NCBI RefSeq assembly: GCF_032598905.1
Contig: NZ_CP122458.1
Coordinates: forward strand, 4,923,001 to 4,987,000
Source: Streptomyces sp. 11x1
Lineage (GTDB): Bacteria; Actinomycetota; Actinomycetes; Streptomycetales; Streptomycetaceae
DNA: 64,000 nucleotides
Direction of reading: 5' to 3'
The notes beneath the pieces were generated by a model that saw only the letters and a list, made by a program, of their open reading frames with translations, did not search any database and was not told where the DNA came from. Below are positions 32,487-39,951 of the stretch, one piece after another. The translations under genes and the position numbers were made by a program. The number at the start of each line of letters is the position of its first letter. Within the stretch, counting starts at the first letter, position 1.

Positions 32487-33428
32487 TCAGCCCTGGCCGG
32501 GGTGCGCCTGGCGAAGGACGTGGTGGGCCGCCTCGCGCAGGGCGGTCACGGTCGGTTCGTCGCGGTGGTCGGGGAGCCAGGCGAGCTCGGCCGTCGACAC
32601 ACCCAGCTCGGGGCAGTGGACGTAGGTGACGCCGGTGCGCGGATAGAGGTGGCGGGCCGCGGAGGGCAGGAAGGCGATCGCCTGTTTCTGGGTGACGGCA
32701 AAAACCATGGCCTCGGTGTCCCTGATGACGGGGCCGTAGCGGACGGGCGTGCCGTCGGGGCGCGGGTTGACGGTGAGGTGGTCCCACCACGCGCGAGGCA
32801 CTTCCGGGGGCATGTCGACCACCGTGCGGTCGGCGAGGTCGGCCAGGGTGACGGTCTCCCGGCCCGCGAGAGGGTCGTCGGCGGGCAGGCAGACCACCCG
32901 GGTCTCGGTGGCCAGACGCAGGGACTGTATCCCTCCGGGCAGGGGGCCGCGCAGGAACGCGGCGTCGACCTCCCCGGCGAGCAGGGCGCCGAACATGTCG
33001 ACGAAGGTCAGGTTGCGGACCTCGATCTCCAGGTCGGGGTGGAGCTCGCGGAGGTGGGCGAGGACGGCGTGCGCGTGGGGCATGGCCGCTTCCGCGCCGA
33101 GGCTGCCGATCAGCAGACGTCCGCGCGCCGTTCCGGCATGGCAGTCCGCGGTCCGCCGTAATCGGGCCATGGCGTCGACCACCGCCCTCGCCTCCTCGGC
33201 GAGTGCCCGGCCGGCCGGCGTGAGCCGCGTGCCGCGGCCGCCGCGCGCGACGAGGGTGACGCCGAGCCGCTGTTCCAGCGACCTGATCTGCTGGCTGAAC
33301 GCGGGCTGGGTGACGTAGACGCGTGCCGCGGCCCGTCCGAAGTGGAGTTCCTCGGCGAGAACGAGGAAGAGCCGGAGCTGGTGCAGGCTCGGTTCTCGCA
33401 CCCCACCAGTGCCGCGACCAGGGCTCAT
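32487..33428 (-). CDS. LysR-family transcriptional regulator, 313 aa
   Basis: N-terminal winged helix (LHQLRLFLVLAEELHFGRAA, VTQPAFSQQIRSLEQRLGV) and a periplasmic-binding-type effector domain (GRLLIGSLGAEAAMPHAHAV onwards). The effector fold usually senses a small metabolite. Length is typical. A GTG at 33401 is an alternative start. Same strand as, and upstream of, the peptide/dehydratase cluster, and divergent from the ArsR-like gene; LysR regulators most often control the divergent neighbour. Confidence 0.92.
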   Translation of the reverse strand: MSPGRGTGGVREPSLHQLRLFLVLAEELHFGRAAARVYVTQPAFSQQIRSLEQRLGVTLVARGGRGTRLTPAGRALAEEARAVVDAMARLRRTADCHAGTARGRLLIGSLGAEAAMPHAHAVLAHLRELHPDLEIEVRNLTFVDMFGALLAGEVDAAFLRGPLPGGIQSLRLATETRVVCLPADDPLAGRETVTLADLADRTVVDMPPEVPRAWWDHLTVNPRPDGTPVRYGPVIRDTEAMVFAVTQKQAIAFLPSAARHLYPRTGVTYVHCPELGVSTAELAWLPDHRDEPTVTALREAAHHVLRQAHPGQG

Positions 33429-33544
33429 GGAGAAAAGGCTATCGACGCGAATCCGATTCTCTTCTCATTCTCGACTTCTCCGTACGGATCATCTGGGTCA
33501 CGATCACAGGAGTTGTTCCCGGGACACGAGCGGCGAGGAGCCAT

Positions 33545-34570
33545 GTGCTTCGCATCCACTTCGGCTGGCGCGACCTGGAGAACGTACGTCTGGTTCAACA
33601 GCCTGATCCCCTCTGGGAGTTGATGTGTGCCGTCTGTCGTCTACAGACGGACGAGGGGCCGTTGGAGTTCGGGCACTGGCGCCAGCGGTCCACCCACCTG
33701 CTGGCGCGGGACAGCCGCGCCGACACCGCCCTGCGCACGCTGCGCACCCTCATTCCGGCCACCGGGTACATCCCCGACTTCCTGACGCCTCCGGTCACCG
33801 GTGAGAACCTGGACGCGGCGCTCGACAAGGTCCGCGCCACTCCCCGGGAACGGCTGGTGGCCGAACTCGCCCAGCTCGCCGCGTCGCGGCCGTTGCCGCT
33901 GCCGGCATGGGTGCGAGGCCCGCACGAACGGCACACCTCCACCCTGCTGATGACCGCCGACGCCCTGCGGGACTCCTTCCGGGTGCTGCTGGAACCGTAC
34001 TGGCGGCAGGTGCGCTCGGCGGTGGGCGACGACGTCGCCGTGCGCGCCCGGGCCGCGCTCGGCGGAGGCACGGGGGCTCTCCTCGCGGGGCTGCACCCGT
34101 TCGCCCGGTGGAACCCTCCGTATCTGGACGTCGACTATCCCGTCGAGCGGGAACTGCGCCTGGAGGGACGCGGATTGACGCTCGTGCCGTCGTACTTCTG
34201 CTGGCGAAGGCCCACGGCGCTCGCCGACCCCGGCCTCGATCCGGTCCTCGTCTACCCGGTCGCGAAGCAGCCGTTCGACCACGCGCTCACCGGCGAGGAA
34301 GGGCTGGAACGGCTCCTGGGCCGGACGAGGAGCGCGGTCCTCGCCGAGGTGGCCGGGCACCGCACGCGCACCACGGCCGACGTGGCCCGGGCGCTCCACC
34401 TGGCACCGGCCAGTGCGAGCTATCAGATCGGGGTCCTGCGCGGGGCGGGGCTGATCGTCAGCCGCCGGGTCGGCAAACGGGTCGAGCACTCGGCGACACC
34501 GCTGGCCCATGGACTGCTGTCCGGCAGCGGGTCGCCCCTGCGGAGGGAACCGATGTTCCGCTCCGGGTAG
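33545..34570 (+). CDS. ArsR-like winged-helix regulator with large N-terminal domain, 341 aa
   Basis: The C-terminal ~80 residues are an ArsR-type DNA-binding domain (SAVLAEVAGHRTRTTADVAR, ALHLAPASASYQIGVLRGAG, LIVSRRVGKRVEHSATPLAH). The N-terminal ~240 residues begin LRIHFGWRDLENVRL and are the domain shared by a large Streptomyces regulator group, with unknown ligand. No metal-binding Cys pair is visible. GTG start with GAGGAG upstream. Shares the divergent promoter region 33429-33544 with the LysR gene. Confidence 0.87.
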   Translation: MLRIHFGWRDLENVRLVQQPDPLWELMCAVCRLQTDEGPLEFGHWRQRSTHLLARDSRADTALRTLRTLIPATGYIPDFLTPPVTGENLDAALDKVRATPRERLVAELAQLAASRPLPLPAWVRGPHERHTSTLLMTADALRDSFRVLLEPYWRQVRSAVGDDVAVRARAALGGGTGALLAGLHPFARWNPPYLDVDYPVERELRLEGRGLTLVPSYFCWRRPTALADPGLDPVLVYPVAKQPFDHALTGEEGLERLLGRTRSAVLAEVAGHRTRTTADVARALHLAPASASYQIGVLRGAGLIVSRRVGKRVEHSATPLAHGLLSGSGSPLRREPMFRSG

Positions 34571-34578
34571 GCGTCCGT

Positions 34579-34811
34579 CCGGGACCACGGGGAGACCCGG
34601 CGGGGCCCGGCGGGCCATGGGACGCGGCCGCACGCGGGGCCCGGCAGACCACGGGACAGGGCCACACACGGAGCCCGGCGCGCGTCGGGCGGCCCGTGCG
34701 GACGTCGGCCGACCACAGGACAGGGCCGCACGCGGGGCCCGGCAGACCACGGGACAGGGCCACACACGGAGCCCGGCGCGCGTCGGGCGGCCCGTGCGGA
34801 CGTCGGCCGGC
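34579..34811. repeat. 98-bp tandem repeat with internal ~49-bp repeats
   Basis: The unit beginning GCCGCACGCGGGGCCCGG at 34627 recurs at 34725, 98 bp later, with almost no change; each half contains diverged copies of GACCACGGGACAGGGCC. It is non-coding and fills the space between the ArsR-like and hotdog genes. Confidence 0.8.
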
Positions 34812-34873
34812 CGTCGCCCATGGCGGTGTGGGCGTGCTCCGGCGGTCGTCGGGGGGTGTGGTGGAGTGGCGGC

Positions 34874-35614
34874 ATGAGCGACATCGAGACGATCACGGTG
34901 CCCGACCTGCTGCGGGGCTATCCCGGGGTGGCGTTCGGCGGGTACGTGGCGGGGGTGCTGGCCCGGCGGGCTGAGGCCGGGGCCGTGCGGGTGGACTTCC
35001 GGCGGCCGACGCCCGTCGAGGTGCCGGTGGGGCTCGCGCGGACCGCCGACGGCGGGGCCGTGCTGACCGGTGCGGACGGGGACCTCGCGGTGGCCGTGCC
35101 CCACGACGAGGACCTCGCGGCGACCGGCGTACCCGCACCGCCTTCCTGGGCGGAGGCGACCGCGGCGGCCGAGGCCTATCGCGCGGCGCCTCCGACGGGG
35201 TCCGTGGACTGCTTCGGATGCGGGCTCGACCGTACGCCCGACACCGGGCTCCGACTGCACTGCGGAGGCGTCGCCGGGCGGGAGTTGGTGGCCACCGCCT
35301 GGACACCCGGGGCCGCGCTCGCGGACGCCGACGGGATGCTGCCGGCGGAGTTGGTGTGGGGCGCGCTGGACTGCCCGGGGAACGCGGCGGGCCGGCTGCT
35401 CGGGACCATGCGCGAGGGCGCGGTGACCGCCTCGCTCGCCGCCCGGCTGCTGCGGCCGGTGCCGATCGCCTCGCGGCTGGTGTCGTACGCGTGGGTCGTC
35501 GCGGAGGAAGGCCGCAAGCACCGGGTGGGCGCCGCACTGGCCACGGCCGAGGGCGACCTCTGCGGCATTTCCTCGGCCCTGTGGGTGGCCCCCCGACAGG
35601 GCCTAGTGACCTGA
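34874..35614 (+). CDS. hotdog/thioesterase-like protein, 3' end altered by IS, 246 aa
   Basis: The pattern SVDCFGCGLDRTPDTGLRLH, MLPAELVWGALDCPGNAAGR and LVSYAWVVAEEGRKHRVGAA is that of PaaI-like hotdog proteins acting on acyl-CoA or related thioesters. No signal peptide. ATG 34874 was chosen; an upstream in-frame ATG (34820) falls in repeat-flanking DNA. The last codons (GLVT-stop) are read from the left end of IS630 copy B, so the native C-terminus is lost or shifted. Probably only a few residues are missing since the fold seems complete. Confidence 0.7.
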   Translation: MSDIETITVPDLLRGYPGVAFGGYVAGVLARRAEAGAVRVDFRRPTPVEVPVGLARTADGGAVLTGADGDLAVAVPHDEDLAATGVPAPPSWAEATAAAEAYRAAPPTGSVDCFGCGLDRTPDTGLRLHCGGVAGRELVATAWTPGAALADADGMLPAELVWGALDCPGNAAGRLLGTMREGAVTASLAARLLRPVPIASRLVSYAWVVAEEGRKHRVGAALATAEGDLCGISSALWVAPRQGLVT

Positions 35615-36731
35615 GTCAGAGGTTCGTCGTTGGTTCGGTATGAGTCGTCCTGGCCCGAAGATCCCGCCGTTGTCGTTGACCGATGCCCAGCGTGAGGTGC
35701 TTGAGGGGTGGGTGCGTCGCCGGTCGACCGCGCAAGCTCTGGCTCAGCGATCCCGGATCGTGCTGGAGTGCGCCGAGGGGCACTCGATCATGGAGGTGTC
35801 ACGACGGCTGAAGGCCGCTCCGGACACGGTCCGCACCTGGCGAAGGCGGTTCCTTGACCACGGCCTGGACGGCCTGTGCGACGAGCCGAGGCCCGGTGTC
35901 CCGAGGAAGATCACCGATGCCGATGTCGAGCGGGTGATCGTCAAGACCCTGGAGGAGAAGCCGGCCAACGCCACCCACTGGTCAACCCGGTCGATGGCCG
36001 CGGCCACCGGCATGTCGCAGTCGGCGATCTCGCGGATCTGGCGGGCGTTCGCCTTGGCCCCGCACCGCTCGCAGACGTTCAAGCTCTCCACGGATCCGCT
36101 GTTCATCGACAAGGTCCGCGACGTGGTGGGCCTGTATCTCGACCCGCCGGAGAAGGCACTGGTGCTGTGCGTGGACGAGAAATCCCAGATCCAGGCCCTG
36201 GACCGCTCACAGCCGGTGCTGCCGATGATGCCCGGGGTGCCCGAACGCCGCAGCCACGACTACGTCCGCGCCGGCACCACCACGCTCTTTGCGGCACTGG
36301 AGGTGGCAACCGGCAAGGTGATCGGTTCACTGCACCGCCGGCACCGGGCCGCAGAGTTCAAGAAGTTCCTGGCCAAACTCGACAAGGAGGTGCCTGCGGA
36401 CCTCGAGGTGCATCTGATCCTGGACAACTACGCCACCCACAAGACACCCGCGATCAAGAAGTGGCTGGTGGCACACCCCCGTTTCCGTCTGCACTTCACG
36501 CCCACCGGCTCATCGTGGCTGAACCTGGTGGAGCGATGGTTCGGCGAGCTGACAGCGAAGAAGCTCCGCCGCGGTGTCCACCGCTCGGTCCAGGCACTCG
36601 AGCGCGACATCCGGTCCTGGATTGCCGGTTGGAACGACAACCCCCGCCCCTTCGTCTGGACGAAGACCGCCGACGAGATCCTCGACAAAGTCGCCACCTA
36701 CTGCCAGAGAATCTCTGACTCAGGTCACTAG
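35603..36731 (+). mobile_element. IS630-family insertion sequence, copy B (1129 bp)
   Basis: Same ends, length and sequence as 1606-2734 as far as I can compare by eye; every frame gives identical translations. CTAG at 35603-35606 and 36728-36731. The right CTAG is also the end of the neighbouring IS630 element. Confidence 0.93.
35640..36731 (+). CDS. IS630-family transposase, 363 aa (copy B)
   Basis: Identical in sequence to the protein of 1643-2734, with catalytic Asp179, Asp262 and Glu298. Intact and likely functional. Its TAG stop lies in the CTAG junction shared with the next element. Confidence 0.93.
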   Translation: MSRPGPKIPPLSLTDAQREVLEGWVRRRSTAQALAQRSRIVLECAEGHSIMEVSRRLKAAPDTVRTWRRRFLDHGLDGLCDEPRPGVPRKITDADVERVIVKTLEEKPANATHWSTRSMAAATGMSQSAISRIWRAFALAPHRSQTFKLSTDPLFIDKVRDVVGLYLDPPEKALVLCVDEKSQIQALDRSQPVLPMMPGVPERRSHDYVRAGTTTLFAALEVATGKVIGSLHRRHRAAEFKKFLAKLDKEVPADLEVHLILDNYATHKTPAIKKWLVAHPRFRLHFTPTGSSWLNLVERWFGELTAKKLRRGVHRSVQALERDIRSWIAGWNDNPRPFVWTKTADEILDKVATYCQRISDSGH

Positions 36732-37819
36732 TGTCCTGAGTCTTTGATTCGGTTCAGATATCCGGTGAGGCGTTCGAAGATCTCGTCAGCGGTCTTCGTC
36801 CAGACGAAGGGCTTGGGGTTGTCGTTCCAGTCGGCGATCCAGGTCCGGATGTCCTTCTCCAGGGCTTGGACGTTCCTGTGGACGCCACGCCGTATCTGCT
36901 TGTCCGTCAGCAGGGCGAACCAGCGCTCCACTTGGTTGAGCCAGGAGGCGCTGGTCGGGGTGAAGTGCATGTGGAACCGCGGATGGGCCAGCAGCCACTT
37001 CTGGATCGCGGGCGTCTTGTGGGTGGCGTAGTTGTCGCAGATCAGGTGGACGTCGAGATGGTCGGGGACCTCCTTGTCCAGCTTGGCCAGGAACTTCTTG
37101 AACTCCACCGCGCGGTGCCGGCGGTGGAGCGAGCTGATGACCTCGCCGGTGGCCGCGTTCAGGGCGGCGAACAGGGTCGTCACGCCGCCGCGCAGGTAGT
37201 CGTGGGTGCGGCGCTCGGGCATGCCCGGCATCATCGGCAGCACCGGTGCCGACCGGTCCAGTGCCTGGATCTGCGACTTCTCGTCCACACAGAGGACGAT
37301 GGCCCGCTCGGGCGGGTCCAGGTACAGGCCGACGACGTCGCGGACCTTCTCGATGAACTGCGGGTCCTTGGACAGCTTGAAGGTGTCCACCAGATGCGGT
37401 TTGAGGCCGAAGGTCCGCCAGATCCGCGAGATGGTGGACTGGCTCAGGCCGCTGGCCGCGGCCATTCCCCGCGTCGACCAGTGCGTGGCGTTCTTCGGGG
37501 TGGTCTCCAGGGTCCGCACGACCACCTCCTCGACCTTTTCGTCGCTCACCGTGCGGGGCGGGCCGGGCCGCGGCTCGTCGGACAGGCCCTGGAGCCGGTC
37601 GGCCGCGAACCGCCTGCGCCACTTGGCCACCGTGACCGGGTGGACCCCAAGCTCCGCTCCCACCACGGTGTTCGAACCGCCCTCAGCACACGCAAGCACG
37701 ATCCGGCACCGCAACGCCAGAGCCTGCGAGGACGTTGCTCGCCGCGACCAGCGCAGCAGCGTCTCTCGCTCCTCATCCGTCAGGACCACTTCGACCGTCG
37801 GCCGACCCATACGCGCCAT
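36728..37819 (-). CDS. IS630-family transposase, 363 aa
   Basis: DDE transposase aligned without gaps to that of copies A/B and clearly homologous (THWSTRGMAAASGLSQSTIS, DVVGLYLDPPERAIVLCVDE). Catalytic Asp179, Asp262 (HLICDNYATHKTP) and Glu298 (WLNQVERWF) are intact. Start ATG 37819, or 37810 (MGRPTVE). The level of divergence marks it as a separate IS. Confidence 0.92.
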   Translation of the reverse strand: MARMGRPTVEVVLTDEERETLLRWSRRATSSQALALRCRIVLACAEGGSNTVVGAELGVHPVTVAKWRRRFAADRLQGLSDEPRPGPPRTVSDEKVEEVVVRTLETTPKNATHWSTRGMAAASGLSQSTISRIWRTFGLKPHLVDTFKLSKDPQFIEKVRDVVGLYLDPPERAIVLCVDEKSQIQALDRSAPVLPMMPGMPERRTHDYLRGGVTTLFAALNAATGEVISSLHRRHRAVEFKKFLAKLDKEVPDHLDVHLICDNYATHKTPAIQKWLLAHPRFHMHFTPTSASWLNQVERWFALLTDKQIRRGVHRNVQALEKDIRTWIADWNDNPKPFVWTKTADEIFERLTGYLNRIKDSGH

Positions 37820-37864
37820 GAGCCCAGCCTACTTCTTTAGCGAAATAAAGACTCAGGACACTAG
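36728..37864 (-). mobile_element. second, different IS630-family element (1137 bp)
   Basis: Inverted ends beginning CTAGTGTCCTGAGTCTTT at both sides, different from copies A/B (CTAGTGACCTGAGTCAGAG) but clearly related. CTAG at 36728-36731 and 37861-37864 are shared with IS630 copy B and the MITE. Confidence 0.92.
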
Positions 37865-37981
37865 AAGCGTCCTGAAGATCTCGAAAATGCGCCCGGCTTG
37901 CCCTACTTGATGGCGATTGACATTTACCGGCAATCCAGGGCGAGTCGGGCGGCCAGAGCAAGATCTTCAGCGGTCTCCTAG
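37861..37981. mobile_element. 121-bp MITE-like element, copy 2 (inverted)
   Basis: Reverse complement of 2731-2851 with about three differences. CTAG at both ends (37861-37864, 37978-37981). It adjoins the second IS630 element as copy 1 adjoins IS630 copy A. Confidence 0.85.
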
Positions 37982-38031
37982 CGCCGCGCCCGCCCGGCGG
38001 GTTTGCTCCGACGCCCGCCACATCAGCCCCC

Positions 38032-38535
38032 CTACGCGGCGGCGCCGGGACTCCCATCGGAGGGCGGTGGGTGCTCGCGGTCCGAGGCCGGCCAGACGTA
38101 CGGCAGATCGTCCGGCTCGTCGGGGAAGGCCGGGGCGTAGAGGTCCGGGGCTTTGCGCAGCAGCGCCGAGCGGTGGCTGCGGTGGAAGGCGTCGTCGCCG
38201 AGCCAGGGCGGGAGCTCCCCGGCGGCGGCCAGTCGTCGCTGGTCGCGGGTCCGTGCGCCGGGGCGGAACGCGGTGAAGTCGGCGACCAGGGTGGCCGCGC
38301 AGCTGTCCTGGTGGCCCTGCTCGCTCCACACCTCGCAGACCTCCAGGCCGTAGCGGACCAGCGCCTCCTCGTACCCCGCCCACATGCGGACGGCCGGATG
38401 CCGGCGCCACCCGTACCCCGGCACGATGAGGCCGCGCAGGACCTGCAGCGCCTCGACCCGCTGTTTGCCGAGCCGGCGCCGGTCCAGGACCAGCGCCGAG
38501 GCCCGGAAGTCGGGATAGGGGAGGAAGGTCTGCAT
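38032..38535 (-). CDS. MSMEG_6728/Pyr_excise-like protein, 167 aa
   Basis: Begins MQTFLPYPDFRASALVLDRR, then RLGKQRVEALQVLRGL and HPAVRMWAGYEEALVRYGLE, which I recognise as the actinobacterial MSMEG_6728 family. That family is related to pyrimidine-dimer DNA glycosylases of the T4 endonuclease V kind. A DNA repair role is inferred from the family only. Later, FHRSHRSALLRKAPDLYAP is also conserved in my memory of the family. Single gene next to the MITE. Confidence 0.78.
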   Translation of the reverse strand: MQTFLPYPDFRASALVLDRRRLGKQRVEALQVLRGLIVPGYGWRRHPAVRMWAGYEEALVRYGLEVCEVWSEQGHQDSCAATLVADFTAFRPGARTRDQRRLAAAGELPPWLGDDAFHRSHRSALLRKAPDLYAPAFPDEPDDLPYVWPASDREHPPPSDGSPGAAA

Positions 38536-38566
38536 GCCGTCGCCCCTCACTGCCGATCGGAGACGC

Positions 38567-39850
38567 TCACGGGGTTCGCTCGGGCGCGGTCTTCGCGCCC
38601 GGCACCGGGTACCCGCCCTCGGCGCCGTGAAGACCGTGAGCGGGGTGAGGGCCGTGGGCCGGGTGAGAACCATGGGCCGGGTGAGGACCGTGAGTGGGGT
38701 GGGGACCGTGACCGTTGGTGGAGTGCGGAGCATGGGTCGTGATGCCTCGGCGGCGGGCCAGGTACAGGACGACGGCCGCGTAGAGGACGACCAGCGGGAC
38801 GTCGACGGCCAGCATCAGCCCGCCCATGTCGGCGGCCGTCTCGTCCGTCGCGAGGCCCCCGGCGAGCGCGGCCATGAAACCCATGGCGAGGAGGTTGTTG
38901 AGGACGTGCAGGGCGATCGCCGCTTCGAGGCCGCCCGTGCGGACGGTCAGCAGGCCCGCGACGAGGCCGAACACCACCAGGTCGACGAAGCCCCAGGGTG
39001 TGCCCCAGCCGTGCGCGGCGGCGAAGAGCACCGCCTGGGGTGCGACCGCGATCCACGGTGAGCGGAACCAGGTTCCGACCGCCTGGGTCAGCCAGCCACG
39101 GAACACGTACTCCTCGGCCGCCGCCTGGAACGGGACGAGCAGGCAGACGGTCGCGAGGCCGAGCAGGAACGGGGACAGCCCGGCCCAGGTCATCTCCTGA
39201 CCACCGCCCTCGGGGTCGGGCAGGAGCAGGGATATGCCCAGGATGGCGGCGGACACGGGGAGCGCGACCGCGAGGCACAGCCAGAGCCAGCGCCACCGCA
39301 GGGCGCCCGTCACCGACGAGACCGTGCCGACCGGGCGGCGCTGGGTCCACCGGGCGGCCAGCAGCACCACGGGGATGCACAGGGCGAGGGAGAGCAGGGC
39401 CAGGGCGGTGTCGCCGGTCCCGCCCCAGAGGACGTTGCCGTCGCCGTCGCGGGGACGGTCGAGGACCGCGCCGGCGATCTCGGAACCGGCGAACACGGCG
39501 AAGGCGGCGAGGACCGCACCACAGAGCACGACAAGGGTCCCCAGCAAGGGCCGCCACCACCCACGCACACCGGCCGCCAAGGCCATCCGGTGGTAGGGGA
39601 GGGGCGGGCCGGGGGGCGCGGGGACCGGGGGCGGATACCAGGGCAGGGTGTGATGGGGGTTGAGGTGGGAGTCGGGGTTGGGGTGGGGGTACGGGTGGAG
39701 GTACGGGTGGGGGTTGCCGTGCGGCGACGCGGTCCCGGGCGCGGTCGAACTCCCGCCCGCGGCCGGACTGCCGTACACCGGCACAGTGCCCTCCCCGGTG
39801 GGCAGTTGTCGCGGATCGTCGTCGTTGTCGAAGGTGTGCCTCGTCGCCAT
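38567..39850 (-). CDS. CPBP-family intramembrane metalloprotease, 427 aa
   Basis: CAAX/bacteriocin-processing (Abi) family membrane protease. Motifs EEYVFR (Glu246, Glu247, Arg251), FAAAHGWGTP (His280) and HVLNN (315-319) are complete, within about eight helices from residue 100 on. The N-terminal ~85 residues are a Pro/His-rich cytoplasmic arm (PYLHPYPHPNPDSHLNPHH), and the C-terminus repeats GPHPAHG several times (18-bp DNA repeat). Substrate unknown. ATG 39850; the ribosome site is weak. Confidence 0.9.
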   Translation of the reverse strand: MATRHTFDNDDDPRQLPTGEGTVPVYGSPAAGGSSTAPGTASPHGNPHPYLHPYPHPNPDSHLNPHHTLPWYPPPVPAPPGPPLPYHRMALAAGVRGWWRPLLGTLVVLCGAVLAAFAVFAGSEIAGAVLDRPRDGDGNVLWGGTGDTALALLSLALCIPVVLLAARWTQRRPVGTVSSVTGALRWRWLWLCLAVALPVSAAILGISLLLPDPEGGGQEMTWAGLSPFLLGLATVCLLVPFQAAAEEYVFRGWLTQAVGTWFRSPWIAVAPQAVLFAAAHGWGTPWGFVDLVVFGLVAGLLTVRTGGLEAAIALHVLNNLLAMGFMAALAGGLATDETAADMGGLMLAVDVPLVVLYAAVVLYLARRRGITTHAPHSTNGHGPHPTHGPHPAHGSHPAHGPHPAHGLHGAEGGYPVPGAKTAPERTP

Positions 39851-39951
39851 ACACAGAAGCATCCCCGGCGGCGGTCGGCTCCACGTCGGCCGTGGGCAGG
39901 ACCCCCGCCTCCAACCTGGGATAGGCACCACCCCGCCAGCGAGCCGAAAGT

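Noticed and set aside
34579..34811. CRISPR array
   Set aside because: The 98-bp units are head-to-tail repeats without unique spacers, and no cas genes are present.
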